Shown: positions 20,914 through 29,730, counted from the first letter of the stretch. The stretch is DNA of 35,123 nucleotides from Lachnospiraceae bacterium (GCA_017634065.1 JAGBOC010000022.1:1-35123); one strand, 5' to 3'. Notes: generated by a model from the sequence alone, not told the origin. A program made the numbers and translations.

Positions 20914-22560
20914 ATGTTTAAAGTATTGTCCAAATTTAAAGGAATTATTGCATTAAATTGCATATTAATTTGCACTTTATCTTTTGGTGCAGTAGTTTCT
21001 GACAATGATGGCTCAGCATTTATAACTAAGCCTGAATTTGACAGCTTAAAAAACTCATTTCAAGCACAGCTTGATTTATACAATACAAGTATTGACAGTA
21101 AAATAGATACTGCAATATCATCATATCTTGCAGGAATTAAAACAACTAAAGAAGAAAAAATAATTCATGCAAAATCAATATTATCATATCCACTAAAGTT
21201 ACAGATGAAAAATGTATTATTTGATTGGGATGATTGGGGGAAAAATGGTTCTACACCATATTGGGCACCAAATTGGAATATGTATATATGGGGTTTTAGA
21301 GGAACATGTAATTATCTAATAAATAAATTATATACACAACCAGTGGTTACAAGACAGTTTTTTAATGGTAAATGGGATAGTACAATAAATAAGTTTAAAA
21401 TAAGTGGAATGCTAACAAATGTGATTGGTGAATTAAATTTTAATTCAAGTTTTTATCAATATACTATGACACATCAAAATGAATCAAATGTTACATTTGG
21501 ATTCGTTTTAGATCAGACAGGTGTTTATGCTAGACAATATAGGGGATCAAATTTGGTGACACGAGATTTAGTTAGGGCATCTGGAGATAGTCTTATAGAT
21601 TTTTATTCGGGATCTAATAGTTATAGTAGTTTGAAAATTGACGCTATTTGGACTTGGGGGTATAAACAAGCTCTTGCATTATCAAGTAGTACAACATCCA
21701 ATGAGAATTATTTAGACCAGTTTAGGGCATCTTCTGGTGGCGGATACAATGAAGGCAATAATCCTGGAAGTATAACATTTGATAGTTCATTGAAATTTGA
21801 TTCATCTAATAATATTAATTTTATTATGAATGCTTATGATGAAGATCGGGCTGATACTACAGGTAAAAGAATAGAATTACCAGTGGCATATAATAATCAT
21901 ATATATATGACAAATAAAAATAATTTTAAGGCTGATTTACAAAACTCAACTGTAGAGGGGACAACTTATACTAATGGATACTTTACTTATAGCCATGTAA
22001 ATCAAGCATCTGGTGGTACATACACTACACAGTGGTGGTTTGCTAATATGGTATCACCAGGTTGGACTTTGGAGCCACAGTTTTCAGGTTATACTTCTCA
22101 CAATATTCATCAAAGATCATTTATGGAACCACACAATATGTGTTATGATGTTAAAACACCATACGATAATAAAGATATAGTTCAAAACATGTCTGATGGA
22201 ATTGTCCTTACTAGAACAAATTATGACTTTAAAGTAATGAATATTAAAATAAGTATCGCTTCAGAAGATTCAAGTGTAAAAAAGTACTTAATAATGTCAA
22301 CTGATCCAATTACACAATCAAACTATAATAATATTGATACTGAAGTGTCATCAAATCCAAATAAATATTTAAAAATAAGTAGTAATAAAAACTTGACATC
22401 GACTACATATAAATATGAATTAAGTGAAGGGGAAAACTCAGTTTATATTGGAAATATAGAGAATAATAAGATATTATACTATAAAATATTATGGGATCAG
22501 GATGATTCTACATATTTAAACATTTTAAGTGAAGCAAAAGTAACAGGCGAACACGACTAG
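20914..22560 (+). CDS. Secreted protein of the same SDNDGSAF family, copy 2
   Basis: The 548-residue protein is taken from ATG 20914, 9 bases after AGAGGA; the ATG at 20905 abuts that site and is less likely. The signal peptide ends at LSFGA, and the mature end VVSDNDGSAFITKPEFDSLK is nearly the same as in copy 1. Similarity runs the full length, including TPYWAPNWNMYIWGFRG, NESNVTFGFVLDQTG, IDAIWTWGYKQALALSSS, TGKRIELPVAYNNHIY and TTQWWFANMVSPGWTLEP. Differences are spread throughout, and the codons here are more AT-rich than in copy 1, so the duplication is not recent. Both genes probably share a transcript. Function unknown. Confidence 0.87.
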   Translation: MFKVLSKFKGIIALNCILICTLSFGAVVSDNDGSAFITKPEFDSLKNSFQAQLDLYNTSIDSKIDTAISSYLAGIKTTKEEKIIHAKSILSYPLKLQMKNVLFDWDDWGKNGSTPYWAPNWNMYIWGFRGTCNYLINKLYTQPVVTRQFFNGKWDSTINKFKISGMLTNVIGELNFNSSFYQYTMTHQNESNVTFGFVLDQTGVYARQYRGSNLVTRDLVRASGDSLIDFYSGSNSYSSLKIDAIWTWGYKQALALSSSTTSNENYLDQFRASSGGGYNEGNNPGSITFDSSLKFDSSNNINFIMNAYDEDRADTTGKRIELPVAYNNHIYMTNKNNFKADLQNSTVEGTTYTNGYFTYSHVNQASGGTYTTQWWFANMVSPGWTLEPQFSGYTSHNIHQRSFMEPHNMCYDVKTPYDNKDIVQNMSDGIVLTRTNYDFKVMNIKISIASEDSSVKKYLIMSTDPITQSNYNNIDTEVSSNPNKYLKISSNKNLTSTTYKYELSEGENSVYIGNIENNKILYYKILWDQDDSTYLNILSEAKVTGEHD

Positions 22561-22574
22561 GCATATAACCCTCA

Positions 22575-22603
22575 TTGCAATTAAATAAGATTTATGCTAA
22601 TAT
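22575..22603 (+). promoter_or_regulatory. Sigma-A-type promoter for the wall-binding protein gene
   Basis: TTGCAA at 22575-22580 is separated by 17 bases from TAATAT at 22598-22603, with an extended -10 TG at 22595-22596. Transcription would start near 22610, leaving a short leader with AAAGGAG at 22621-22627. Confidence 0.5.
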
Positions 22604-22632
22604 ATAATAAAGCTATACTAAAAGGAGTATGT

Positions 22633-23355
22633 ATGAAGAAAAAAGTTTTAGCATTATCTCTTATTTTGGCAATGGTATTTACTGCAAATGTATTTGCTTA
22701 TCGCTGGATAGAAGAAGGAAATGATTGGTATGTTTTGAATGAAGATTCAGGCGAATATCTTAAATCAAAGTTGCTTGATGTTGGGGACAATGTATATTAT
22801 CTTGATAAAGATGGAAAATTAGTTACTGGCTGGTGGAAAAATCCAACTACAAAAAAGTATTATTTCTTTGACAATAAGATTGATAGAAATTATGGCGGTA
22901 TGGTTTTTGGACTTCATATGATAGATGGATATTATTACTTCTTTGGTGATGATGGTTCATTACAGACATCAGATGCAAAGGGCACTTATAAGAAAGTATA
23001 TCAAGAGTATTATGCAGATAGTGATGGATATCTATATTATGACAATACTTTGATGAGAGATGTGTCTATAGCAAAATCAGAGTTTTACACTAACCCTGCT
23101 TATTATACAAATGTCAATTTGAATAATTATTATCTCGCAAACTTTGATAAAGTGGGGACAGCAAAAGAATTAGATACAGAGACAAAATCTGAAATCAATG
23201 CATCACAAGCAAATGAAGCAGGTAAAAAGACATCAGCATCAACTACAACGGGCGGAACTTATTATGATGTAGATGAAAATGGAAGGATTCATACTTACAA
23301 TGATGTATTTGAGACGAGTGAAGCAGAAAAGTATGGACCTATGAAAAAGGATTAA
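22633..23355 (+). CDS. Secreted protein with cell-wall-binding (choline-binding-type) repeats
   Basis: The true start is ATG 22633, 5 bases after AAAGGAG, giving 240 residues. A signal peptide (MKKKVLALSLILAMVFTANVFA) is followed by aromatic-glycine repeats of the cell-wall-binding type: WYVLNEDSGEYLKS, VYYLDKDGKLVTGWW, KKYYFFDNK, YYYFFGDDGSLQTSD and YLYYDNTLM. These bind choline or other wall polymers in related proteins. The C-terminal 90 residues lack repeats and include a Ser/Thr/Ala-rich stretch. No catalytic domain is present, so it may be a small surface or adaptor protein. It follows two secreted paralogues and ends in a terminator; its own promoter lies at 22575. Confidence 0.85.
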   Translation: MKKKVLALSLILAMVFTANVFAYRWIEEGNDWYVLNEDSGEYLKSKLLDVGDNVYYLDKDGKLVTGWWKNPTTKKYYFFDNKIDRNYGGMVFGLHMIDGYYYFFGDDGSLQTSDAKGTYKKVYQEYYADSDGYLYYDNTLMRDVSIAKSEFYTNPAYYTNVNLNNYYLANFDKVGTAKELDTETKSEINASQANEAGKKTSASTTTGGTYYDVDENGRIHTYNDVFETSEAEKYGPMKKD

Positions 23356-23360
23356 TGTTT

Positions 23361-23392
23361 AGCGGATGAAGGTTCATCCGCTTTATTTTTTT
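23361..23392 (+). terminator. Rho-independent terminator after the wall-binding protein gene
   Basis: AGCGGATG (23361-23368) pairs with CATCCGCT (23375-23382) around AAGGTT, and TTATTTTTTT follows. The run ends directly at the mtaB start codon. Confidence 0.9.
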
Positions 23393-24685
23393 ATGAAGTT
23401 TACTATTAAAACAATTGGATGTAAAGTCAATACATATGAGTCTAATAAGATAAGAGATAGTTTAGTTGATATAGGATTTGAATATGTAGATGTAAGAAAG
23501 AAGGAAGAGTATGTGAACCTTGACTATTATATAGTCAATACTTGCAGTGTCACAAAAATTGCAGATAAAAAATCAAGGCAAATGTTGCATCTTGCAAAAA
23601 AATATAATCCAAATGTAAAAGTGATAGCAATAGGTTGCATGGTTGATTCATTAAATAAGAATTCAAAAAGTGACAAGAAAGAAATTGATGTAGAATCATC
23701 AAATGACGAATCATCTCTCAAAGGCATAGACTTTTTTTTCTCAAATAAAGAAAAGATGAAACTTGCAGAGTTTCTAACTTCAAAAATAGATAAATCAAAT
23801 CTAAATGCAGTAAAGAAAGAAAACAAATTAGCAATTAGGTCATTTATAAAAGTGCAAGATGGTTGTAACCAGTACTGTACTTATTGCATCATACCATTTC
23901 TTCGTGGAAATATAAAATCTCGTGATGACAGCGACATTATTAGTGAAGTGAGTAAAAAGGCAGATTTAGGTGTTAGAGAAGTAGTTTTGACTGGTATTCA
24001 TTTAAGTTCATTCGGGCTTGATAGAAAAGGATTGTCTTATGAAAATGATGGGGCTATAAGTGAAGGAAGAAATGCGTTATTATCCCTTATTAAAAAAATT
24101 GCTTTAATTGGTGGCATAAGCCGTATAAGGCTTGGTTCACTTGAGCCAAGAATTATAAGTGATGAGTTTTTACAGACACTTATAAATGAAGTAGGTGAAA
24201 AGTTTTGTGGAAACTTTTGTCTATCTCTGCAGTCAGGTTGTGATAAAACATTAAAGCGTATGAATCGACATTACTCAACTCCTGATTTTGAAACTGCATG
24301 TAATCTAATAAGAAAACATATGCCATATGCAACTATTACTACAGATGTGATAGTGGGATTTCCAGGTGAAACTGAAGATGATTTTAATGAGAGCCTAGAG
24401 TTTGTGAAAAGGATGAGATTCTATAATCCAAATATTTTTCCTTATTCAAGGAGACCAGGGACAAAAGCAGACCAAATGGATAATCAAATATCTAATACTG
24501 AAAAGCATAAAAGAGTTGCTAAAATGATTGATGAGTGTGAAAAGATTAGTAGGGACATTGAGAAAGAATATTTTGAAAATTATAGTGATAGAGCATCAGA
24601 TGTCTTAATAGAAGAATATGAAATTAGAGATGGCAAGTCATATGGAGTAGGATATACAAAGGAATATTTTAGGGTATTTGTCTAA
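23393..24685 (+). CDS. mtaB: tRNA t6A37 methylthiotransferase (MtaB-like radical SAM enzyme)
   Basis: From ATG 23393 the protein is 430 residues. The N-terminal MTTase domain holds the first cluster (TIGCKVNTYES with Cys10, NTCSVT, IAIGCM). The radical-SAM domain holds Cys158, Cys162 and Cys165 (CNQYCTYC) and later LSLQSGCD and TDVIVGFPGETEDDF. A short TRAM-like tail follows. The N-terminal GCKVNTYES form is that of MtaB rather than MiaB, so the target is probably the methylthio group on N6-threonylcarbamoyladenosine 37 of tRNA. An upstream ATG at 23366 lies inside the terminator hairpin and is rejected. The accepted start follows the terminator U-run with no room for a Shine-Dalgarno sequence, which is odd. 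An acidic, Ser/Asp/Lys-rich insert sits near residues 88-115. Confidence 0.88.
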   Translation: MKFTIKTIGCKVNTYESNKIRDSLVDIGFEYVDVRKKEEYVNLDYYIVNTCSVTKIADKKSRQMLHLAKKYNPNVKVIAIGCMVDSLNKNSKSDKKEIDVESSNDESSLKGIDFFFSNKEKMKLAEFLTSKIDKSNLNAVKKENKLAIRSFIKVQDGCNQYCTYCIIPFLRGNIKSRDDSDIISEVSKKADLGVREVVLTGIHLSSFGLDRKGLSYENDGAISEGRNALLSLIKKIALIGGISRIRLGSLEPRIISDEFLQTLINEVGEKFCGNFCLSLQSGCDKTLKRMNRHYSTPDFETACNLIRKHMPYATITTDVIVGFPGETEDDFNESLEFVKRMRFYNPNIFPYSRRPGTKADQMDNQISNTEKHKRVAKMIDECEKISRDIEKEYFENYSDRASDVLIEEYEIRDGKSYGVGYTKEYFRVFV

Positions 24686-24736
24686 TCAAAGATAAGAGTA
24701 TCTAAAATATTTAATAAAATTATCATATTTAAAAAC

Positions 24737-24765
24737 TTGCAAAAATCAAGATAATAAAGTAAAAT
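24737..24765 (+). promoter_or_regulatory. Promoter for ireB placing the start of transcription at the start codon
   Basis: TTGCAA at 24737-24742, a 17-base spacer and TAAAAT at 24760-24765 form a good sigma-A promoter. The -10 box ends 6 bases before the ireB ATG, so transcription would begin at or next to the A of ATG. Confidence 0.5.
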
Positions 24766-24771
24766 AAGAAT

Positions 24772-25053
24772 ATGGATAAAGATGTAACACAAATTATATA
24801 TACCAATGACCCAAATCAAGAACAAAAAGCTATTGATGTGAAAGAAGTTCTTGCTAAAGTTTATGCTGCACTTAAAGAAAAAGGATATAATCCTACAAAT
24901 CAGATAGTGCAATATATTATGTCAGGAGAACCTCTTTTCATAACAAGTTACAATAGTGCAAGGTCTATTATAACTAAAGTTGAGAGAGACGAGTTAGTAG
25001 AAGAGCTTGTCAAGTCTTATATTGAACAGCATTTCAAAGAACTCGATAAATAA
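24772..25053 (+). CDS. ireB: IreB-family regulatory phosphoprotein (UPF0297)
   Basis: The 93-residue protein matches the IreB/YrzL family throughout. It has a short disordered start with Thr residues ([10 protein letters not shown]), then [31 protein letters not shown] and [19 protein letters not shown]. In Enterococcus faecalis IreB is a target of the Ser/Thr kinase IreK and affects cephalosporin resistance; Thr in the N-terminal segment is phosphorylated there. It heads the cluster ireB - ruvX - DUF1292 - rnj, a conserved order in Firmicutes. No Shine-Dalgarno site is evident; see the promoter entry. Confidence 0.93.
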   Translation: MDKDVTQIIYTNDPNQEQKAIDVKEVLAKVYAALKEKGYNPTNQIVQYIMSGEPLFITSYNSARSIITKVERDELVEELVKSYIEQHFKELDK

Positions 25054-25059
25054 GTATAT

Positions 25060-25118
25060 AAAAGCTTCGGCTTTTAAATAAATGTCAGTGAAACTAATTT
25101 AATATTTCAGTTCACTTT
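25060..25118 (+). terminator. Two small hairpins between ireB and ruvX
   Basis: AAAAGC-TTCG-GCTTTT at 25060-25075 has a stable UUCG-type loop but only a weak U-run. A second imperfect stem pairs AGTGAA(A)CT near 25085 with AGTTCACT near 25115, followed by TTTTC. Either could act as a weak terminator or processing site that lowers downstream expression. Confidence 0.35.
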
Positions 25119-25153
25119 TCAAATGAGAAAAGCTATTTTTTATTGTGTTTCAA

Positions 25154-25636
25154 ATGATCAAAAAGAGAATCTTGGGCATTGATTATGGAGATTTCACTAT
25201 AGGTCTTGCGATTTTTGATTTGGAAACAAACTTTATCTACCCATATAAAACGATATTTAGAAGTAGGGCAAGTGCTATTAAAAAAAGTGTGAGGGAGATA
25301 GTGGGTGTAATTTACGAAGAAGGTATATCAGATATAGTCATTGGATACCCACTAAATGCAGATGGCACAGAAGGCGAAAGGGTTGAAAAAGTAAAAGAGT
25401 TTGCAAAGAAAATTGAGAATGCTTTGACAAATGCAGAAAGGGAAAGAAAATTAGATTCAGTTAATCATGATGTAAATGTACCAGCTATTCATTTCCAGGA
25501 TGAGCGTTTAACAACTGTAGAGGCAGAAGAAGTACTTAAGGAACGAGGTATAAAAAAAGCAGATTGGAAAAAAAATATCGACCAGATAGCTGCAGAAATA
25601 ATTTTACAAGATTTTAAGCAAGTTAATAAATTATAG
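25154..25636 (+). CDS. ruvX: RuvX/YqgF-family Holliday junction resolvase-like protein
   Basis: From ATG 25154 the protein is 160 residues and starts KRILGIDYGDFTIGLA, the RNase H-like fold start with its acidic residue (Asp of GIDYG). DIVIGYPLNADGTEG, FQDERLTT (second acidic site) and the final Asp of NIDQIAAEIIL complete the pattern. The family is associated with resolution of recombination junctions and, in E. coli, processing of the 5' end of pre-16S rRNA. A GTG at 25145 would add three residues; neither start has a clear Shine-Dalgarno site. Its charged insert (NAERERKLDSVNHD) before the DER motif makes it slightly longer than usual. Its stop is 8 bases before the next start codon. Confidence 0.9.
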   Translation: MIKKRILGIDYGDFTIGLAIFDLETNFIYPYKTIFRSRASAIKKSVREIVGVIYEEGISDIVIGYPLNADGTEGERVEKVKEFAKKIENALTNAERERKLDSVNHDVNVPAIHFQDERLTTVEAEEVLKERGIKKADWKKNIDQIAAEIILQDFKQVNKL

Positions 25637-25644
25637 GAGAGAAT

Positions 25645-25923
25645 ATGTCAAAAGAAAAGCAAAACGTAATTGTTCTAAATGGTGAAGAAGGAGATGTAGA
25701 AGTAGAAGTAATAGAACAGACAGTCGTTGATGGAGTAACATATCTTTTAGTTGCTGATGTTTTAAATAATGATGAAGAAGAAGGTGACTGCTATATATTA
25801 AAAGATGTGTCAAGTAAAGATTCGGAAGAAGCAAATTATGAAGTAGTACCAAATGAGGAGGCAGATGGTATCTTTGATACATTTGAAAAAATGTTGAAAG
25901 ATGAAATCGATTTTAAGAAATGA
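25645..25923 (+). CDS. DUF1292 (YrzB-like) acidic protein
   Basis: The 92-residue acidic protein (many Glu and Asp) shows the DUF1292 pattern: VIVLNGEEGDVEVEVIEQTVVDGVTYLLVAD, then ILKDVSSKDSEEANYEVVPNEE. A well-placed GGAGAG site precedes the ATG. It follows ruvX after 8 bases, and its TGA overlaps the ATG of the RNase J gene (ATGA), so the two are translationally coupled. Proteins of this family are conserved beside IreB and RuvX in Firmicutes, but no biochemical role is established. Confidence 0.9.
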   Translation: MSKEKQNVIVLNGEEGDVEVEVIEQTVVDGVTYLLVADVLNNDEEEGDCYILKDVSSKDSEEANYEVVPNEEADGIFDTFEKMLKDEIDFKK

Positions 25924-27878
25924 GTATAAATAATAACAATAAAATGAAAAGTTTTGAAGAATATTTTCAAAAAAATATTAAAAACACAAAAGAGAATATG
26001 AAGGATACTAATAAACAAACTGATAGAAAGTTTTCTAAATCTAATAGTAAGCATAAAAAACACTATGTCGAAAAGAATACTGAAAATGGGACGGAAAGTA
26101 AAAAGCCAAATAATGCTTATGAACGAAATCATAAAAATGGTAGTGTAGTTAATAGTTCCAGCAATCAATTATATATAGAAAAAATGACTGCAAAAAATAG
26201 AAAGTTTTTGGAACACTACAACCCAAGGAAAGATGCAAAGATAAAAATAATTCCACTTGGTGGGCTTAATGCCATAGGGATGAATATAACAGTGATTGAA
26301 GATGAAAATGATATCATTATTATAGATTGTGGTAATGCATTTCCAAGTGAAGACTTGCTCGGCATTGATTTAGTTATTCCTGATGTAACATATCTTAAGA
26401 GAAATCAACACAAAATAAGAGGTATGGTTTTAACTCATGGTCATGAAGATCATATAGGCGCAATTCCATATATTCTAAAAGAATTGAATATGCCTATTTA
26501 TGGAACTAAACTTACTCTTGCACTTGTTGAAGGGAAACTAATAGAGCATAAAATAGTTGGTTATAAATTAAATACAGTAAGTTTTTCTGACATTATAAAA
26601 CTTGGAAATATGTATGTGGAGTTTATAAAGACAAACCATAGTATTGTCGATTCTGTGGCACTTGCCATTTACACAAAGGCAGGTATCGTGATGCATACGG
26701 GCGACTTTAAGATAGACTATACACCGGTTTTTGGTGATACCATAGACCTTCCACATTTTGCAGAGATAGGCAGGATGGGAGTCTTGGCACTTCTTTCTGA
26801 TTCTACTAATGCAACGAAACCAGGCTTTACTATGAGCGAAAGAACAGTAGGAAGAATATTTGATTCAATATTTAATGAACATAGTAATGAAAGAATTATT
26901 GTTTCGACATTTGCATCTAATCTTGATAGAGTTCGCCAAGTTATAGACACAGCATCGAGATATGGAAGAAAAGTTGCTATAGAAGGAAAAAGTATGATTA
27001 ACATAATTAATATAGCAACAGAACTTAATTATATAAATATACCAAAAGGCACATTAGTTCAATCCGAGATGCTTAAGAATTATCCTGATAATAAAACTGT
27101 TATCATCACAACAGGAAGTCAAGGTGAATCAATGGCGGCACTTTCAAGAATGGCTCAAGGAATGAACAAGAAGTTAAATATAAAAGCAGGAGATGTAGTC
27201 ATACTTTCATCAACTCCTATACCTGGAAATGAAAAGGCAGTAAATAAAATTATAGATGAACTTTATCGTAGACATGCTGTAGTTATATATCAAGATACTC
27301 ATGTATCAGGACATGCTTGTGCCGAAGAATTGAAATTGATTTATACTTTAGTAAATCCAAAGTATGCTATACCAGTTCATGGAGAGTATCGTCATAGAAA
27401 AGAAGCAGCAAATATAGCAGAGTCAGTCGGTGTAGATAAGAAAAAATGTTTGCTACTTGAAGTTGGTGATGTGCTTGAGATTTGTGAAGATTCAGCAAAT
27501 GTAAAAGACCATGTAGCATCAAATGGCATTAATGTGGATGGACTTGGCGTTGGTGATGTAGGGAATATAGTTTTGAAAGATAGACAAGCACTTGCTACAG
27601 CAGGTATGGTTATAATAGCCATGGCTCTTTCAAGTTCATCTTCTGAATTAATTTCTGGTCCAGACATTATATCAAAAGGCTTTGTCTATATGAAGGAATC
27701 AGAAGATTTGATAAAAGGTCTTAAAGATGTAGTGAAATCAGCAATAGAAGAATACAGAAAAGAAAATAATAATGATTGGAAAAAACTTAAATCACTTGTT
27801 GTAAATGTGGCAGAGGATTATTTGTGGAAGGTTATAAAGAGAGAACCACAAATAATACCAGTTGTTATACCGGTGTAG
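25920..27878 (+). CDS. rnj: Ribonuclease J with a long N-terminal extension
   Basis: The 652-residue protein is a metallo-beta-lactamase/beta-CASP nuclease. Its HGHEDH motif begins at His173, against about residue 74 in Bacillus subtilis RNase J1, so some 99 extra residues precede the domain. That extension is Asn/Lys/Ser-rich (NKMKSFEEYFQKN, NTKENMKDTNKQ, KSNSKHKKHY), probably disordered and RNA-binding in character. Further motifs are MHTGDFKID, LLSDSTNA, STFASNLDRVRQ, TTGSQGE, SSTPIPGNE, THVSGHA and PVHGEYRH. RNase J degrades and matures RNA with 5'-to-3' exonuclease and endonuclease activity. The ATG overlaps the DUF1292 stop (ATGA). One copy is seen; whether a J1/J2 pair exists cannot be told from this window. 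Confidence 0.92.
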   Translation: MSINNNNKMKSFEEYFQKNIKNTKENMKDTNKQTDRKFSKSNSKHKKHYVEKNTENGTESKKPNNAYERNHKNGSVVNSSSNQLYIEKMTAKNRKFLEHYNPRKDAKIKIIPLGGLNAIGMNITVIEDENDIIIIDCGNAFPSEDLLGIDLVIPDVTYLKRNQHKIRGMVLTHGHEDHIGAIPYILKELNMPIYGTKLTLALVEGKLIEHKIVGYKLNTVSFSDIIKLGNMYVEFIKTNHSIVDSVALAIYTKAGIVMHTGDFKIDYTPVFGDTIDLPHFAEIGRMGVLALLSDSTNATKPGFTMSERTVGRIFDSIFNEHSNERIIVSTFASNLDRVRQVIDTASRYGRKVAIEGKSMINIINIATELNYINIPKGTLVQSEMLKNYPDNKTVIITTGSQGESMAALSRMAQGMNKKLNIKAGDVVILSSTPIPGNEKAVNKIIDELYRRHAVVIYQDTHVSGHACAEELKLIYTLVNPKYAIPVHGEYRHRKEAANIAESVGVDKKKCLLLEVGDVLEICEDSANVKDHVASNGINVDGLGVGDVGNIVLKDRQALATAGMVIIAMALSSSSSELISGPDIISKGFVYMKESEDLIKGLKDVVKSAIEEYRKENNNDWKKLKSLVVNVAEDYLWKVIKREPQIIPVVIPV

Positions 27879-27911
27879 TGAATAAGTAGTATAGTAAGAA
27901 AAGGTGTGGAT

Positions 27912-29447
27912 ATGAAAAGAGTTTATAGGTTTATAATACTTATGTTAATAATACTAAACAGTAAGACTGCATTTGCACTCAACATTGAAGAACAAGTATC
28001 TAATTGCAAACCAGTGGCAATGTATGGTGTTCTTTCGACTGTTGATGAGATGGATACAGTGAAGTTTGGTAAATATCCACAAAATACAGCTAACAATATG
28101 GAAGATATTGAGTGGCTTGTACTTGATAGAGATACTAAAAATCATAAAGCTCTTCTTTTAAGTAAATATATTCTTGATAATGTGAGTTTCAATAATAAAG
28201 AGGGAGAGTGTAAGTGGGAAGAGTCAGCACTGCGAAAATGGACCAATGAAACATTTTATAATAAGGCATTTAATGCTGATGAAAAGAAACAAATATTATT
28301 AGAATCACATATTAGTGACAGTTTCCGTGATGGTGGTAAAGAGGTTTCAGATAAGGTTTTTATACTATCATCTAAAGAAGTTGAAAAATATTTTAAGAAA
28401 GATAATATGATAGATGAGAACAAAAGACTTGCAACACGTGGAACTAAATATGCACAAAATGTCGACAATAATGGCATTAAGTTGTGGGTTAGAGATAATA
28501 CTGGAGAGCATACTTTTGGTGTCACAGAAGATGGATTATATTATGAGCATATTGTTGAAAGGTATAAAGATGAGGCATTAAAATATGAATGGTGTATAGG
28601 GAATAGTTTCTTTTGGCTACGGACAAATGGACTTGACTTAAAATCAGTAGCACGAGTAAATAGTGTTGGCGGATTATTAGTAGGGGAATCAAATTATAGT
28701 GTTGTAAATGCTCAAGGTGGTGTGAGACCAGCAGTGTGGGTTAAATATGATAAAGAAGAAATAGTTGATACTGAAAATGTAGATGACATAGAAATCATAG
28801 AGTTTGGTAAATATAAGCAAAACATCAATGAAGAAGGAACGGATTATGAAGAATCTCCTATTGAATGGATGGTACTTGAAACGGATGAAACTAATAAGAG
28901 AAAATTGATTATAAGTAAATATATTATAGAAACAAAAATTGCTTATAATAGTGGTAAAGATAAAAAGATTACTTGGGAAAGTTCAAGTATGAGAAAGTGG
29001 CTCAATGAAACTTTTTATGATAAGGCATTTTCTGATGAAGAGAAAAAAAGAATAAAAGAAGTTACGCTTAAGAATAATGACAATGATGATTATATGACTT
29101 TAGGTGGAAAAGATACGGTGGATAAAATATTTTTATTGAGTATTGATGAGGCTAAAAAATATTTTGCAAGTAATAGCATTGACAATAAAGACCAACTAAA
29201 TAGATATGCAGCAACAAAAGGGACTGCTTGGACAAATCATAGACATCTGAAGAAAATAAGAAATGATAGAAAAAATGAATATGAGGAATGGGCAAGAGAA
29301 AATAGCACTTATTTTTTGAGAAGCCCAGGTGGAGAGCAAGGGTATGTGGCTACCATCGGCCCAGATGCAATTATTTCTTCTGGCGGTTCAGTTGCTAGTG
29401 CTACGGCTCTAGGGGTAAGACCAGCTATGTGGATAGAGGATAAATGA
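27912..29447 (+). CDS. Secreted protein with two DUF6273 modules
   Basis: From ATG 27912 (AAGG, 7-base spacing; a GTG at 27906 is less likely) the protein is 511 residues with a signal peptide ending near TAFA. It holds two homologous modules. Module 1 is about residues 45-280 and module 2 about 292-511. Each starts with (V/I)xFGKYxQN and IEW(L/M)VL. Each then has a W(E)(E/S)S...RKW(T/L)NETFY core with KAF..(D/E)EKK, a conserved LSxxEAxKYF segment, and ends with (G/A)VRPA(V/M)W. DUF6273 modules are common in secreted Firmicutes proteins and have no known activity. No anchor motif is visible. It ends before a terminator at 29510. Confidence 0.85.
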   Translation: MKRVYRFIILMLIILNSKTAFALNIEEQVSNCKPVAMYGVLSTVDEMDTVKFGKYPQNTANNMEDIEWLVLDRDTKNHKALLLSKYILDNVSFNNKEGECKWEESALRKWTNETFYNKAFNADEKKQILLESHISDSFRDGGKEVSDKVFILSSKEVEKYFKKDNMIDENKRLATRGTKYAQNVDNNGIKLWVRDNTGEHTFGVTEDGLYYEHIVERYKDEALKYEWCIGNSFFWLRTNGLDLKSVARVNSVGGLLVGESNYSVVNAQGGVRPAVWVKYDKEEIVDTENVDDIEIIEFGKYKQNINEEGTDYEESPIEWMVLETDETNKRKLIISKYIIETKIAYNSGKDKKITWESSSMRKWLNETFYDKAFSDEEKKRIKEVTLKNNDNDDYMTLGGKDTVDKIFLLSIDEAKKYFASNSIDNKDQLNRYAATKGTAWTNHRHLKKIRNDRKNEYEEWARENSTYFLRSPGGEQGYVATIGPDAIISSGGSVASATALGVRPAMWIEDK

Positions 29448-29509
29448 TTTATAGAGATGCGTGATGCTGTGTTTTGGGTGAAGGTGGTGGATGGAGTTTA
29501 CATGTTTTT

Positions 29510-29541
29510 AACCGCTGGTATTCTTATATTAGCGGTTTTTT
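29510..29541 (+). terminator. Rho-independent terminator after the DUF6273 gene
   Basis: AACCGCT (29510-29516) pairs with AGCGGTT (29531-29537) across a 14-base loop, followed by a T-run. It lies 63 bases beyond the stop codon and isolates the region downstream. Confidence 0.85.
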
Positions 29542-29730
29542 ATTGTATCAAAATCTATGTTGCAGTGAAGCATTGGAGATAATGAGCGATACTTATTGAA
29601 AAAATACTTTGAATTAAGCCTTTTTATTTTTACATTTTATAAAAGTATAAAAAAATAATTTCAAATTTTAATTTTTTTTGATGCTGGTACGAATAAAAAA
29701 GTTACCAATGGAACTTTTGAATAAATCATA

